From Calidihabitans tengchongensis (GTDB lineage Bacteria; Sysuimicrobiota; Sysuimicrobiia; Sysuimicrobiales; Kaftiobacteriaceae), in NCBI GenBank assembly GCA_031459615.1, contig JAVKIE010000018.1, positions 1 through 23,275 of the forward strand: 23,275 nucleotides of DNA, in the 5' to 3' direction. The notes beneath the pieces were generated by a model. The model saw nothing but the letters and a program-made list of their open reading frames with translations. It was not told the DNA's origin and ran no database searches. The first letter of the stretch is position 1. Each line of letters opens with the position of its first letter. The position numbers were made by a program, and so were the translations under genes. Below, one piece after another: positions 1 through 6,014 of this stretch.

Positions 1-104
1 GGTCCGGGCGGACTTCATTTCGCGACAACGCCCGGTGTTGCGACACGGACGCCGACGACGACGGGGAGTCAAATGCCAATTGCCTTGCGGGATTCAGACT
101 CTCG

Positions 105-180
105 TGGTGGGCGGTAGAGGATTTGAACCTCTGACCTCATGCGTGTGAAGCATGCGCTCTAACCGCTGAGCTAACCGCCC
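105..180 (-). tRNA. tRNA-Val (CAC), CCA end encoded
   Basis: Read on the minus strand this folds as a full cloverleaf. The acceptor stem is GGGCGGT/ACCGCCC, the D-arm has GCTC/GAGC, the anticodon stem is CATGC/GCATG around the loop TTCACAC, and the T-arm is AGAGG TTCAAAT CCTCT. The loop gives anticodon CAC, which reads the valine codon GTG. The discriminator A and CCA are encoded at 105-108. A perfect TATAAT lies 9 nt upstream of the 5' end. A GC-rich hairpin sits further upstream at 237-260. Nothing recognisable follows the gene in 1-104, although a poor CG-rich inverted repeat is present there. Confidence 0.97.
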
Positions 181-189
181 GCAGGTCTG

Positions 190-195
190 ATTATA
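190..195 (-). promoter_or_regulatory. -10 box of tRNA-Val
   Basis: TATAAT on the minus strand (6/6 to the sigma-70 consensus) ends 9 nt before the mature tRNA-Val 5' end. No good -35 hexamer is seen 16-18 nt upstream. Confidence 0.6.
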
Positions 196-236
196 CTACG
201 GGGTCGGAGATACGGCATCTGGCCCATCCACCCTCT

Positions 237-260
237 CCCTCTCCCCTGTGGGGGAGAGGG
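237..260. repeat. REP-like hairpin, copy 1
   Basis: A perfect 10-bp stem CCCTCTCCCC/GGGGAGAGGG encloses a TGTG loop. A near-identical hairpin occurs at 4347-4370. Both lie a few tens of bases upstream of a tRNA gene. Short palindromes of the CCTCTCCC/GGGAGAGG type are common dispersed repeats in high-GC genomes. The rest of 181-552 shows no convincing gene: it holds the tRNA promoter, this hairpin and the untranslated lead-in to the UDG gene. Confidence 0.6.
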
Positions 261-552
261 GACCATCGGGAGATGGTGGCCAGGATGGCGGCCGGCCTGA
301 AAGCCAGCAGCCCCGGTGGCGAGAGCGGACCGGAGACATCGGGAGACGGGACCAGGTCACGGCGGACACCGCCTCCAGCCGGCACCGACGGGTGGGGAGA
401 GGGAACTGGAGACAGCGGGAGGGGGAGCCGGGGGAACGAGAAGAGGGTGCAGTGCGGGTTGGCGCCGCTCCGACTCCGTGACCGTCCGGAGGACGCGCGG
501 GCGCGGCGCACGAAACGAATCTTCCGGACTGCCCCGCAGGTCCGACGCCCCG

Positions 553-1299
553 ATGCCGGATCCCGGACCCCTTCCCGACATCATCGGCGACGCAGCCCAG
601 GTGCCCGCGCTGGCCCGGCTGGCCCGCACCGTCATCGCGTGCCGGAAGTGTCCCCGCCTGGTCCGCTACCGGGAGAGGGTCGCCCGGCTGAAAAAGCGCG
701 AGTTCCGGGACTGGGACTACTGGGGCCGGCCGGTGCCCGGTATGGGCGACCCCCGGGCGCGGCTGCTGGTCATCGGCCTGGCGCCGGCCGCCCACGGCGC
801 CAACCGCACGGGCCGGATGTTCACCGGCGACAGCTCGGGAGCCTGGTTGATGCGCGCCCTGTACCGGGCCGGCTTTGCGTCCCAGCCCACGTCCGAGCGC
901 CGCGGCGACGGGCTGCGCCTGCGCGATGTCTACATCACCGCCACGGTGCGGTGCGCCCCGCCGGACAACCGCCCCGCCCCCGACGAGATCCGCAACTGCG
1001 CCGCCTACCTCCAGCGGGAACTGCTCCTGCTGCGCCGTGTCCGGGTGGTGGTCACCCTGGGGCAGGTGGCCTTCTCCCACTACCTGCGCCTGGCGGACCA
1101 CCTGGGGGCGGAGGTGCCGCGGCCGCGCCCCCGCTTCCGGCACGGCGCGGTCTACAGGGTGGGCGACGGCGTCCCGCCGGTCCTGGTGGCCTCCTACCAT
1201 CCCAGCCGGCAGAATACCCAGACCGGCCGTCTCACCGAGGCCATGCTGGACCAGGTGTTCGCCACGGCCCGGCGCCTGCTGAACACACGGCATGGATAA
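553..1299 (+). CDS. Uracil-DNA glycosylase, type 5 (UDGb-like)
   Basis: The 248-residue product excises uracil, and in this family also hypoxanthine and other deaminated bases, from DNA as the first step of base-excision repair. Four cysteines that could bind a 4Fe-4S cluster are at C30, C33, C134 and C149. The active-site motif 1, GLAPAAHGANRTGR, begins at about residue 75, and the second motif, HPSRQNTQTGRLT, begins at H216. Both are the type-5 form rather than type 4, and the length fits the family. The ATG at 553 was chosen because the conserved region begins about 20 residues later. No clear Shine-Dalgarno precedes it, and an in-frame GTG at 478 is an alternative. The stop overlaps the start of the downstream glycosyltransferase by 8 bp, so the two are probably cotranscribed and translationally coupled. 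Confidence 0.92.
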   Translation: MPDPGPLPDIIGDAAQVPALARLARTVIACRKCPRLVRYRERVARLKKREFRDWDYWGRPVPGMGDPRARLLVIGLAPAAHGANRTGRMFTGDSSGAWLMRALYRAGFASQPTSERRGDGLRLRDVYITATVRCAPPDNRPAPDEIRNCAAYLQRELLLLRRVRVVVTLGQVAFSHYLRLADHLGAEVPRPRPRFRHGAVYRVGDGVPPVLVASYHPSRQNTQTGRLTEAMLDQVFATARRLLNTRHG

Positions 1300-2773
1300 C
1301 TCCCGGCGCGCCGTCCTGCTGCTGGTCCTGGTGACGCTGGCGCGGCTGGGATTCGCGGCGTCGTTTCCGCCCATTGACGACGAGGCCTACTACTGGACGT
1401 GGTCCCGCCACCTGGACTGGGGCTATCCCGACCACCCGCCGGCGGTCGCCCTGATGATCCGCGCCACGACCGCTCTGGCGGGCGACGGCCCGCTGGGCCT
1501 GCGGCTGGGGCCGGTGCTCCTCGCGCTGGGGTCGGCGCTGCTGCTGCTGGACCTGGGCCGGCGCCTGTGGGATATCCGCGTGGGCGTCCTGGCCGCCCTG
1601 GGATATCAGGCTGTCCCCGCCTTCGCGGTGGGGGCGGTCCTGGCGGTCCCGGACGCGCCCATGAGCTTCTTCTGGCTGCTGACGGTGTGGCTGTTCTGGC
1701 AGGCCCGCACCACCGGCCGCCCGATCTTGTGGCTGGCCGCCGGCGCCGCCCTGGGGCTGGCCGTGCAGAGCAAGCTGCCGGCGGTCCTGCTGGGCGTCGG
1801 GCTTGCGGGCTTTCTCGCCGCTTCACCCGCCGACAGGACGTGGTGGAGCCGGCCGCACCCGTACCTGGCGGCCGCGGCAGCGGCCGCGGCGCTGGCTCCC
1901 CTCGTCCTGTGGAACATGGACCACCGCTGGATTCTGCTGGCCCGCTCCGCCCATCCGGTTCCCTGGACAACCCGGGGCGCCTGGCAGGATGGCGCCCTGT
2001 TTGCCGCCGCGCAGCTCGGCTATTACGGGCCCCTGGCCGCGCCGCTGCTGGTCGGTGCCCTTGCCTGGACCTTCCGCCGCGACTGCGGGCGGGATGCGCG
2101 GCTCGCCCTGTGGGGGTGGGCGGCTCTGCCCACACTTCTGGTCAACGCCGCCGGCAGCCTGCGGGGCGTCCCCAAACCCCACTGGACGGCCCCCGTCTAC
2201 CTCATGGCCCTGGTCCCGGCGGCCGCCCGGTGGACAGACCTGGCCTCCCGGCGGAGGTGGCGGCGCCTGGCGGGCCTCGCCGTGGGGGCAAACCTGGTCG
2301 TGGTCGTTGCCGCGCACCTCTTTCCGCTGCGCCCCACCCCCTCCCTGGCGGGACAGCTGTGGGGATGGGACCAGGTCGTCCGCAGGATCGAGGCCGATCT
2401 GGCGGCCACGCCCGCCGAGCCCGGGGTCTTCGTCCTGGCGCCCACCTACCAGGTGGCCGGCCAGCTGAGCTACCACGGCCGTGACCGCTTTTCCGTCACC
2501 ACGGTGCCCCACCGGTGGAGCGCGTGGTCTCCCCCCGCCCGCGAGGACGCGTTTGCACTGTTCCGGCCGGCGCAGGCGTTCGTGGACAGCAACGCCGTGG
2601 TGGTCAACGACGCCGCCACCGGGATCGGGCTGCCGCTGCACCGTCTGTTCCGGCGTGTGGAGAGGCTGCCGGACGTGACCGTCGTCTACCGCGGCGTCAT
2701 CGTGCGCCGGTTTGTGGCGTACCGCGGCTACGGCTTCCGGGGCGCCGTCGGACCGGCGGTCCGCTCCGAGTAG
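1292..2773 (+). CDS. ArnT/PMT-like membrane glycosyltransferase (GT39/GT83 type)
   Basis: This 493-residue polytopic inner-membrane protein should transfer a sugar from a polyprenyl-phosphate donor to a protein or lipid acceptor on the outer face of the membrane. The first membrane segment (about residues 7-25) is followed by the acidic motif IDDEAYYW (D29, D30, E31), which is the metal- and donor-binding signature of the PMT_2/ArnT clan. About ten further hydrophobic segments follow up to about residue 350. The last 140 residues are a soluble C-terminal domain, as in ArnT. The donor and acceptor cannot be read from sequence. The ATG overlaps the UDG stop by 8 bp. The 3' end overlaps the convergent DUF488 gene by 77 bp. 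Confidence 0.85.
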   Translation: MDNSRRAVLLLVLVTLARLGFAASFPPIDDEAYYWTWSRHLDWGYPDHPPAVALMIRATTALAGDGPLGLRLGPVLLALGSALLLLDLGRRLWDIRVGVLAALGYQAVPAFAVGAVLAVPDAPMSFFWLLTVWLFWQARTTGRPILWLAAGAALGLAVQSKLPAVLLGVGLAGFLAASPADRTWWSRPHPYLAAAAAAAALAPLVLWNMDHRWILLARSAHPVPWTTRGAWQDGALFAAAQLGYYGPLAAPLLVGALAWTFRRDCGRDARLALWGWAALPTLLVNAAGSLRGVPKPHWTAPVYLMALVPAAARWTDLASRRRWRRLAGLAVGANLVVVVAAHLFPLRPTPSLAGQLWGWDQVVRRIEADLAATPAEPGVFVLAPTYQVAGQLSYHGRDRFSVTTVPHRWSAWSPPAREDAFALFRPAQAFVDSNAVVVNDAATGIGLPLHRLFRRVERLPDVTVVYRGVIVRRFVAYRGYGFRGAVGPAVRSE

Positions 2774-3311
2774 GCGGGCGCCGGCGGGAGGGCGGAGGCG
2801 CGCCGTCGTAGACCACCCGCGTGCCCTCCAGGCGGGCGAACGGCGGCAGCCGGTGGACCTCGGTCCGGTCCCGGTCCCGGATGTGCACGACCTCGACCCC
2901 GCGGGCCAGCAGGGCGTCGGCCACCAGCTGGCGGTGGCAGCGCCAGGGGACCGCTTCGGCGCACATCAGGGCCACGACCTCGGTGCGGGCGCGGGACAGC
3001 ACCTCTTCCAGAGCTGCGGCAAACTCCGCGGTCTCCATGTGGTCGGCATAACCCCGGAATCCCGGGCTGCGCCAGCCGGTGTGGGGCGAGTCTGGCCGCG
3101 GCCGGCGCCAGCCGCCCAGGTCCTTCAGGTGCAGGTAGGAGATCCCGGCCGCCCGCAAGGCCTGGGCCAGGGCCGGGCCCGAGAAGTGGGGGAACCGCCG
3201 CGAAGAAGGCGCCACCCGGATGTCCACCAGCAGGGTCACGCCGTGCGCCCGCAGCAGGTCGGTGAACTCCTCCGGCGACCGGGTGGAGTGGCCCACCGTG
3301 TAGACGCGCAT
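2697..3311 (-). CDS. DUF488 family protein
   Basis: The 204-residue protein begins MRVYTVGHSTRSPEEF, the typical DUF488 start. It carries the family signature MCAEAVPWRCHR (C117, C125, H126, R127) and a preceding LLVDIR strand. The biochemical role of DUF488 proteins is unknown. The family core ends near residue 170 (RVVYDG). The remaining 34 residues are rich in Arg, Pro and Ser, are coded inside the antisense of the glycosyltransferase gene, and look like a C-terminal extension produced by loss of the original stop. A 23-bp palindrome lies just upstream, between this gene and the DUF4383-like gene. Confidence 0.85.
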   Translation of the reverse strand: MRVYTVGHSTRSPEEFTDLLRAHGVTLLVDIRVAPSSRRFPHFSGPALAQALRAAGISYLHLKDLGGWRRPRPDSPHTGWRSPGFRGYADHMETAEFAAALEEVLSRARTEVVALMCAEAVPWRCHRQLVADALLARGVEVVHIRDRDRTEVHRLPPFARLEGTRVVYDGAPPPSRRRPPTRSGPPVRRRPGSRSRGTPQTGAR

Positions 3312-3327
3312 CGCCCCGCAAAGCGAT

Positions 3328-3350
3328 GGGGCCCTGACGGTCAGGGCCCC
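3328..3350. repeat. 23-bp near-perfect palindrome between two minus-strand genes
   Basis: Arms GGGGCCCTGAC and GTCAGGGCCCC flank a single G. It lies downstream of the DUF4383-like gene and 16 nt upstream of the DUF488 start. It could be a transcription terminator or attenuating hairpin, but no T-run follows on either strand. A protein-binding operator is the alternative reading. Confidence 0.5.
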
Positions 3351-3378
3351 ACCGGTGCACCGCCCTCCTGCCCGACGG

Positions 3379-3732
3379 CTACGAACTCTTGGTGCTGTAG
3401 CCTGCCCACAGGCCGACCACACCGTAGGCCAGGTGCACGATGTTGTCAAACGTGCTGAACCCCACCTGCGGCGCCAAGCCGAAGAAGTTCTTGTTGACAA
3501 AGCCCACGATCCCGACCAGCGCAAAGACGACCCCGGCCACATAGGCCCAGGTCCGCGCCTGGGCATCGGTCCCCCGGAAGCCCACGTAGGCCAGGACGGC
3601 GCCCGCCACCAGGTGGATGATGGTTTCCGGCCACTCGGTGTTGAGGCCGATGAACTGCGGCCGGGTAAAAAGACCGATGATGCCCAGCAGAAGGAGAATC
3701 AGGCCACCCCACTTGCCGTAGGACTTTGCCAT
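3379..3732 (-). CDS. Small membrane protein, DUF4383-like
   Basis: The product is 117 residues with about four predicted membrane segments (about 8-22, 38-54, 62-80 and 95-111). The closing motif FDNIVHLAYGVVGLWAG, with an earlier paired IIHLVAGAVLAYVG, resembles the repeated NxxHLxxGxxGL pattern of DUF4383 and related small integral membrane proteins, whose role is unknown. A strong GGGGAGG ribosome site lies 7 nt before the ATG. It has its own promoter at 3771-3799, whose -35 box overlaps the stop codon of the upstream gene. Confidence 0.75.
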   Translation of the reverse strand: MAKSYGKWGGLILLLLGIIGLFTRPQFIGLNTEWPETIIHLVAGAVLAYVGFRGTDAQARTWAYVAGVVFALVGIVGFVNKNFFGLAPQVGFSTFDNIVHLAYGVVGLWAGYSTKSS

Positions 3733-3770
3733 GTCAGCACCTCCCCGGTGTGGTGTGTCCAGTTGGCCTC

Positions 3771-3799
3771 ATTGTACGCGGTTCGGAAGGGGCGGTCAA
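3771..3799 (-). promoter_or_regulatory. Sigma-70-type promoter of the DUF4383-like gene
   Basis: On the minus strand TTGACC (3794-3799, 5/6) and TACAAT (3771-3776, 5/6) are separated by 17 bp. The predicted start of transcription is near 3764, about 30 nt upstream of the ATG. The -35 box coincides with the end of the preceding ORF. Confidence 0.7.
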
Positions 3800-4332
3800 A
3801 CCGCCCGGGCCAGCAGCAGGTTCTCCTTGTGCAGGGTGACGGCCGACAACGTGGTCGCCAGCTGCTCGGCGCGCTGCGCCACCCAGGTGCACTGGGCGCC
3901 GGGATGGACCCGCCGCGGCGCTCCCGCGCCATAGGGGGCGTCCAGGGAGGCCGTCTCCGGGCGGGTGACCGCCTGTTCGAACACCTCGAGGGCCGCCCGG
4001 GTCAGCCGCGCCGCCTCCCGCGCCTCGGCGTGCTCGCGCTGAACCTCCTCCACCGGCGCCTGCGGGCCTCTCTGGCGCAGCCAGGCCAGTTCCTCGTCCC
4101 AGCGGGCGCTCAGTCCGGCCACCGCCTCCAGGACGTCCCGCAGCGCCGCGGCCGCGTCCAGCAGGTCCTGCCCCACGTGGCCCTGCAGGCCCGTCTGGGG
4201 GTGGTACTTCAGCTCGCCCGCGTACCGCCGGAACACGCGGCTGATCTCCCGCAGGCGCTGCGCCAGGCGAAGCGCCTGCAGGTGCGCCTCCCGCCACCGC
4301 TCCCCGCTGGTCGCCCCTGTCGCCGCCACCAT
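3796..4332 (-). CDS. Hypothetical alpha-helical protein
   Basis: I do not recognise this 178-residue protein. It is almost wholly helical: residues from about 10 to 130 are long amphipathic helices rich in Ala, Glu, Arg and Leu, suggesting a helical bundle or coiled coil. There is no signal peptide or membrane segment. A single Cys lies near residue 152 in a short Pro/Gly-rich linker. The ATG at 4332 was preferred to a further-upstream in-frame start because the upstream codons lie inside a dispersed hairpin repeat (4347-4370). It is divergent from tRNA-Glu. Confidence 0.65.
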   Translation of the reverse strand: MVAATGATSGERWREAHLQALRLAQRLREISRVFRRYAGELKYHPQTGLQGHVGQDLLDAAAALRDVLEAVAGLSARWDEELAWLRQRGPQAPVEEVQREHAEAREAARLTRAALEVFEQAVTRPETASLDAPYGAGAPRRVHPGAQCTWVAQRAEQLATTLSAVTLHKENLLLARAV

Positions 4333-4346
4333 CCCCCTCACCCCGT

Positions 4347-4370
4347 CCTCTCCCCCTGCCGGGGGAGAGG
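4347..4370. repeat. REP-like hairpin, copy 2
   Basis: A perfect 10-bp stem CCTCTCCCCC/GGGGGAGAGG has loop TGCC. It is related to the hairpin at 237-260 (same arm sequence, different loop). It lies between the divergent hypothetical gene and tRNA-Glu. Confidence 0.6.
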
Positions 4371-4394
4371 GGTGTCGCACTCCCGTCTTCCCGC

Positions 4395-4400
4395 TATAAT
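4395..4400 (+). promoter_or_regulatory. -10 box of tRNA-Glu
   Basis: A perfect TATAAT lies 12 nt upstream of the tRNA-Glu 5' end. The -35 region is poor. Confidence 0.6.
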
Positions 4401-4412
4401 GACTTCGTCATC

Positions 4413-4490
4413 GCCCCCATCGTCTAGCCCGGCCCAGGACACCGGTCTTTCAAGCCGGTAACGCGGGTTCGAATCCCGCTGGGGGCACCA
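4413..4490 (+). tRNA. tRNA-Glu (TTC), CCA end encoded
   Basis: The cloverleaf has acceptor stem GCCCCCA/TGGGGGC and anticodon stem CCGGT/GCCGG around the loop CTTTCAA, giving anticodon TTC. The T-arm is GCGGG TTCGAAT CCCGC, and ACCA is encoded at 4487-4490. The D-loop is C-rich (TAGCCCGGCCCAGGA), which is slightly unusual, but all stems pair. Confidence 0.96.
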
Positions 4491-4526
4491 GATCTGTCGG
4501 GCGCGCTCACCGTCCATCCCGTGCCT

Positions 4527-5225
4527 TCACGACCCCGCGTACCTCTTCAGGAAATCCAGGATCGCCGCCTCGATGGCGGCCCGGTGCCGGGTTCGCAGCA
4601 TGTACGTCCCGTGGGCAGGGGTGGGCAGAACCAGCAGGTGCTTGGGGGGCGGCGTCACCCGGTGCATGTAGCGGGCGCTGTCGTGGAAGGGCTGGTCGCC
4701 GCTGCCCACGATGAACAGCTTGGGCACCCGCAGCCCGGGCAGGTGCGGGCGGGCATTCAGCCCCGCAAACTGCGTCCCGCTGGCCATGACCACCACCCCG
4801 TGCACGGGGGCGCGGGCCGCCGCCACCAGGGACGCCGTCCCTCCCATGCTGGCCCCGATGAGGACCACCCGCCGCGCCCCCCGGCCCCGGACGTGCCGGA
4901 TGGCCGCCAGGACGTCCCGGTCCACCTCTGCGATCACCAGCCGGCCGCCGGACCGGCCGACCCCCCGGAAGTCGTAGGTGAGCACCGTGTAGCCGCGGGC
5001 CGCCAGAAGGCCGGCCAGGTCCGTCCAGACGGACTGGTCGGTGCCAAACATGTGGGACAGGATCACGGCGGCGCGCCCGCCGGGCCAGACCCACCCGCGC
5101 ACGACCACCCCGTCTTCGGCCTGGAAGGCGACCGGGACGCGGGAGGCGGCCCAGGCGGACAGCCCCGCCGGAAACAGGAAGGCTGCCAGGAGGAGCGCGG
5201 TGCGTCGGCTTAAGGAAATTACCAT
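4527..5225 (-). CDS. Alpha/beta hydrolase with N-terminal signal or anchor
   Basis: This 232-residue serine hydrolase is probably exported or anchored. Residues 1-28 form an Arg-containing n-region followed by a hydrophobic core ending in AWAAS. The catalytic triad is readable: Ser126 in the nucleophile elbow GASMGG, Asp176 in GSGD, and His204 in TPAHG. SHMFGTD near residue 57 supplies the oxyanion-hole region. The fold class includes esterases, lipases and dienelactone hydrolase-like enzymes, so substrate cannot be assigned. Its ATG at 5225 overlaps the SDR stop by 7 bp, so it is the last gene of a Lon-like/SDR/hydrolase run. Confidence 0.85.
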   Translation of the reverse strand: MVISLSRRTALLLAAFLFPAGLSAWAASRVPVAFQAEDGVVVRGWVWPGGRAAVILSHMFGTDQSVWTDLAGLLAARGYTVLTYDFRGVGRSGGRLVIAEVDRDVLAAIRHVRGRGARRVVLIGASMGGTASLVAAARAPVHGVVVMASGTQFAGLNARPHLPGLRVPKLFIVGSGDQPFHDSARYMHRVTPPPKHLLVLPTPAHGTYMLRTRHRAAIEAAILDFLKRYAGS

Positions 5226-5998
5226 ACCGCCTTGACCAGCCCGCCGTCCACCAGCAGGGTGGTGCCGGTCACGTAGCTGGCCCGGGGGGAGGCCAGGAAC
5301 GCCACCACGTCGGCCAGCTCGTCGGGCCGGCCGACCCGCCCCAGGGGCACCTGGTCCGTCCACAGCCTGCGCTCCGCCTCCGGGTAGCTGAGGCCTTCCC
5401 GCGCCGCGTACGCTCGCGTGACCGCCTCCAGCCGCCCGGTGGCGATGGGCCCCGGGCACACCGTGTTGACCCGGATCTCCGGGGCCAGCTCCGCGGCCTG
5501 CGTCTTGGCCAGCCCCACCACCGCCAGCCGGATGGCGGTGCTGAGCACCAGCCCCGGCAGCGGCTGGCGCACCACGAAGGAGGCGATGTGTACGATGGAC
5601 CCACCCCCGCCGCGGCGCATGTGGGGGATCGCGGCCCGGGACAGGCGCACCGCGCTCATCAGGAGCAGCTCCACGGCCTGCTGCCACTGCTCGTCGGCGA
5701 CGTCCGCGAACGCCGCCGTCGGAGGTCCGCCTGTATTGGTCACCAGGATATCGACGCGGCCGAACCGGTCCACGGCCGCCTGCACGAAGCGCTGCACGTC
5801 GGCGGCCCGGGTCAGGTCGGCCACCACCGGCAGGACGTCGCCTCCGATCTCCGCGGCCGCCCGCTCCAGCGCGTCGGGCGTGCGGGCGCAGATGGCCACC
5901 CGCGCCCCCTCCTGGACGAACGCCCGCGCCACCGCCTTGCCCAGCCCCCGGCTCGCCGCCGCCACCAGGGCCGTCCGCCCGCTCAGCCCCAGGTCCAC
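5219..5998 (-). CDS. Atypical short-chain dehydrogenase/reductase
   Basis: The protein is 259 residues if it starts at the GTG at 5998; there is no better start, and an AGGAGG overlapping the Lon-like stop lies 12 nt upstream. The Rossmann core is clear: the dinucleotide loop AAASRGLGKA starts at about residue 13, the NTGG strand is at 88-91 (usually NNAG), and the PGPI segment follows the active site. The catalytic Ser140 is kept, but the YxxxK motif is replaced by S153-T-A-I-R157, so the usual Tyr and Lys are both absent. This is the pattern of the divergent 3-oxoacyl-ACP-reductase-like SDR subgroup. NAD(P)H reduction of a carbonyl is therefore uncertain. It overlaps the hydrolase gene by 7 bp. 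Confidence 0.88.
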   Translation of the reverse strand: MDLGLSGRTALVAAASRGLGKAVARAFVQEGARVAICARTPDALERAAAEIGGDVLPVVADLTRAADVQRFVQAAVDRFGRVDILVTNTGGPPTAAFADVADEQWQQAVELLLMSAVRLSRAAIPHMRRGGGGSIVHIASFVVRQPLPGLVLSTAIRLAVVGLAKTQAAELAPEIRVNTVCPGPIATGRLEAVTRAYAAREGLSYPEAERRLWTDQVPLGRVGRPDELADVVAFLASPRASYVTGTTLLVDGGLVKAVW

Positions 5999-6014
5999 CG
6001 GCCGCCCGTCCCTC

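Noticed and set aside
1..104. Possible feature at the left edge
   Set aside because: A weak imperfect inverted repeat (around 23-45) is visible downstream of tRNA-Val, but there is no coding frame of note and no terminator tail.
3328..3350. Rho-independent terminator call for this and other GC hairpins (8760-8779, 14141-14155, 16328-16374)
   Set aside because: None is followed by a T-run on either strand, so they are reported as hairpins or palindromes, not as terminators.
3355..4461. Plus-strand 368-codon open frame opposite the DUF4383-like and helical genes
   Set aside because: It runs through the tRNA-Glu gene and the hairpin repeat and shows only Arg/Pro/Gln-rich low-complexity sequence.
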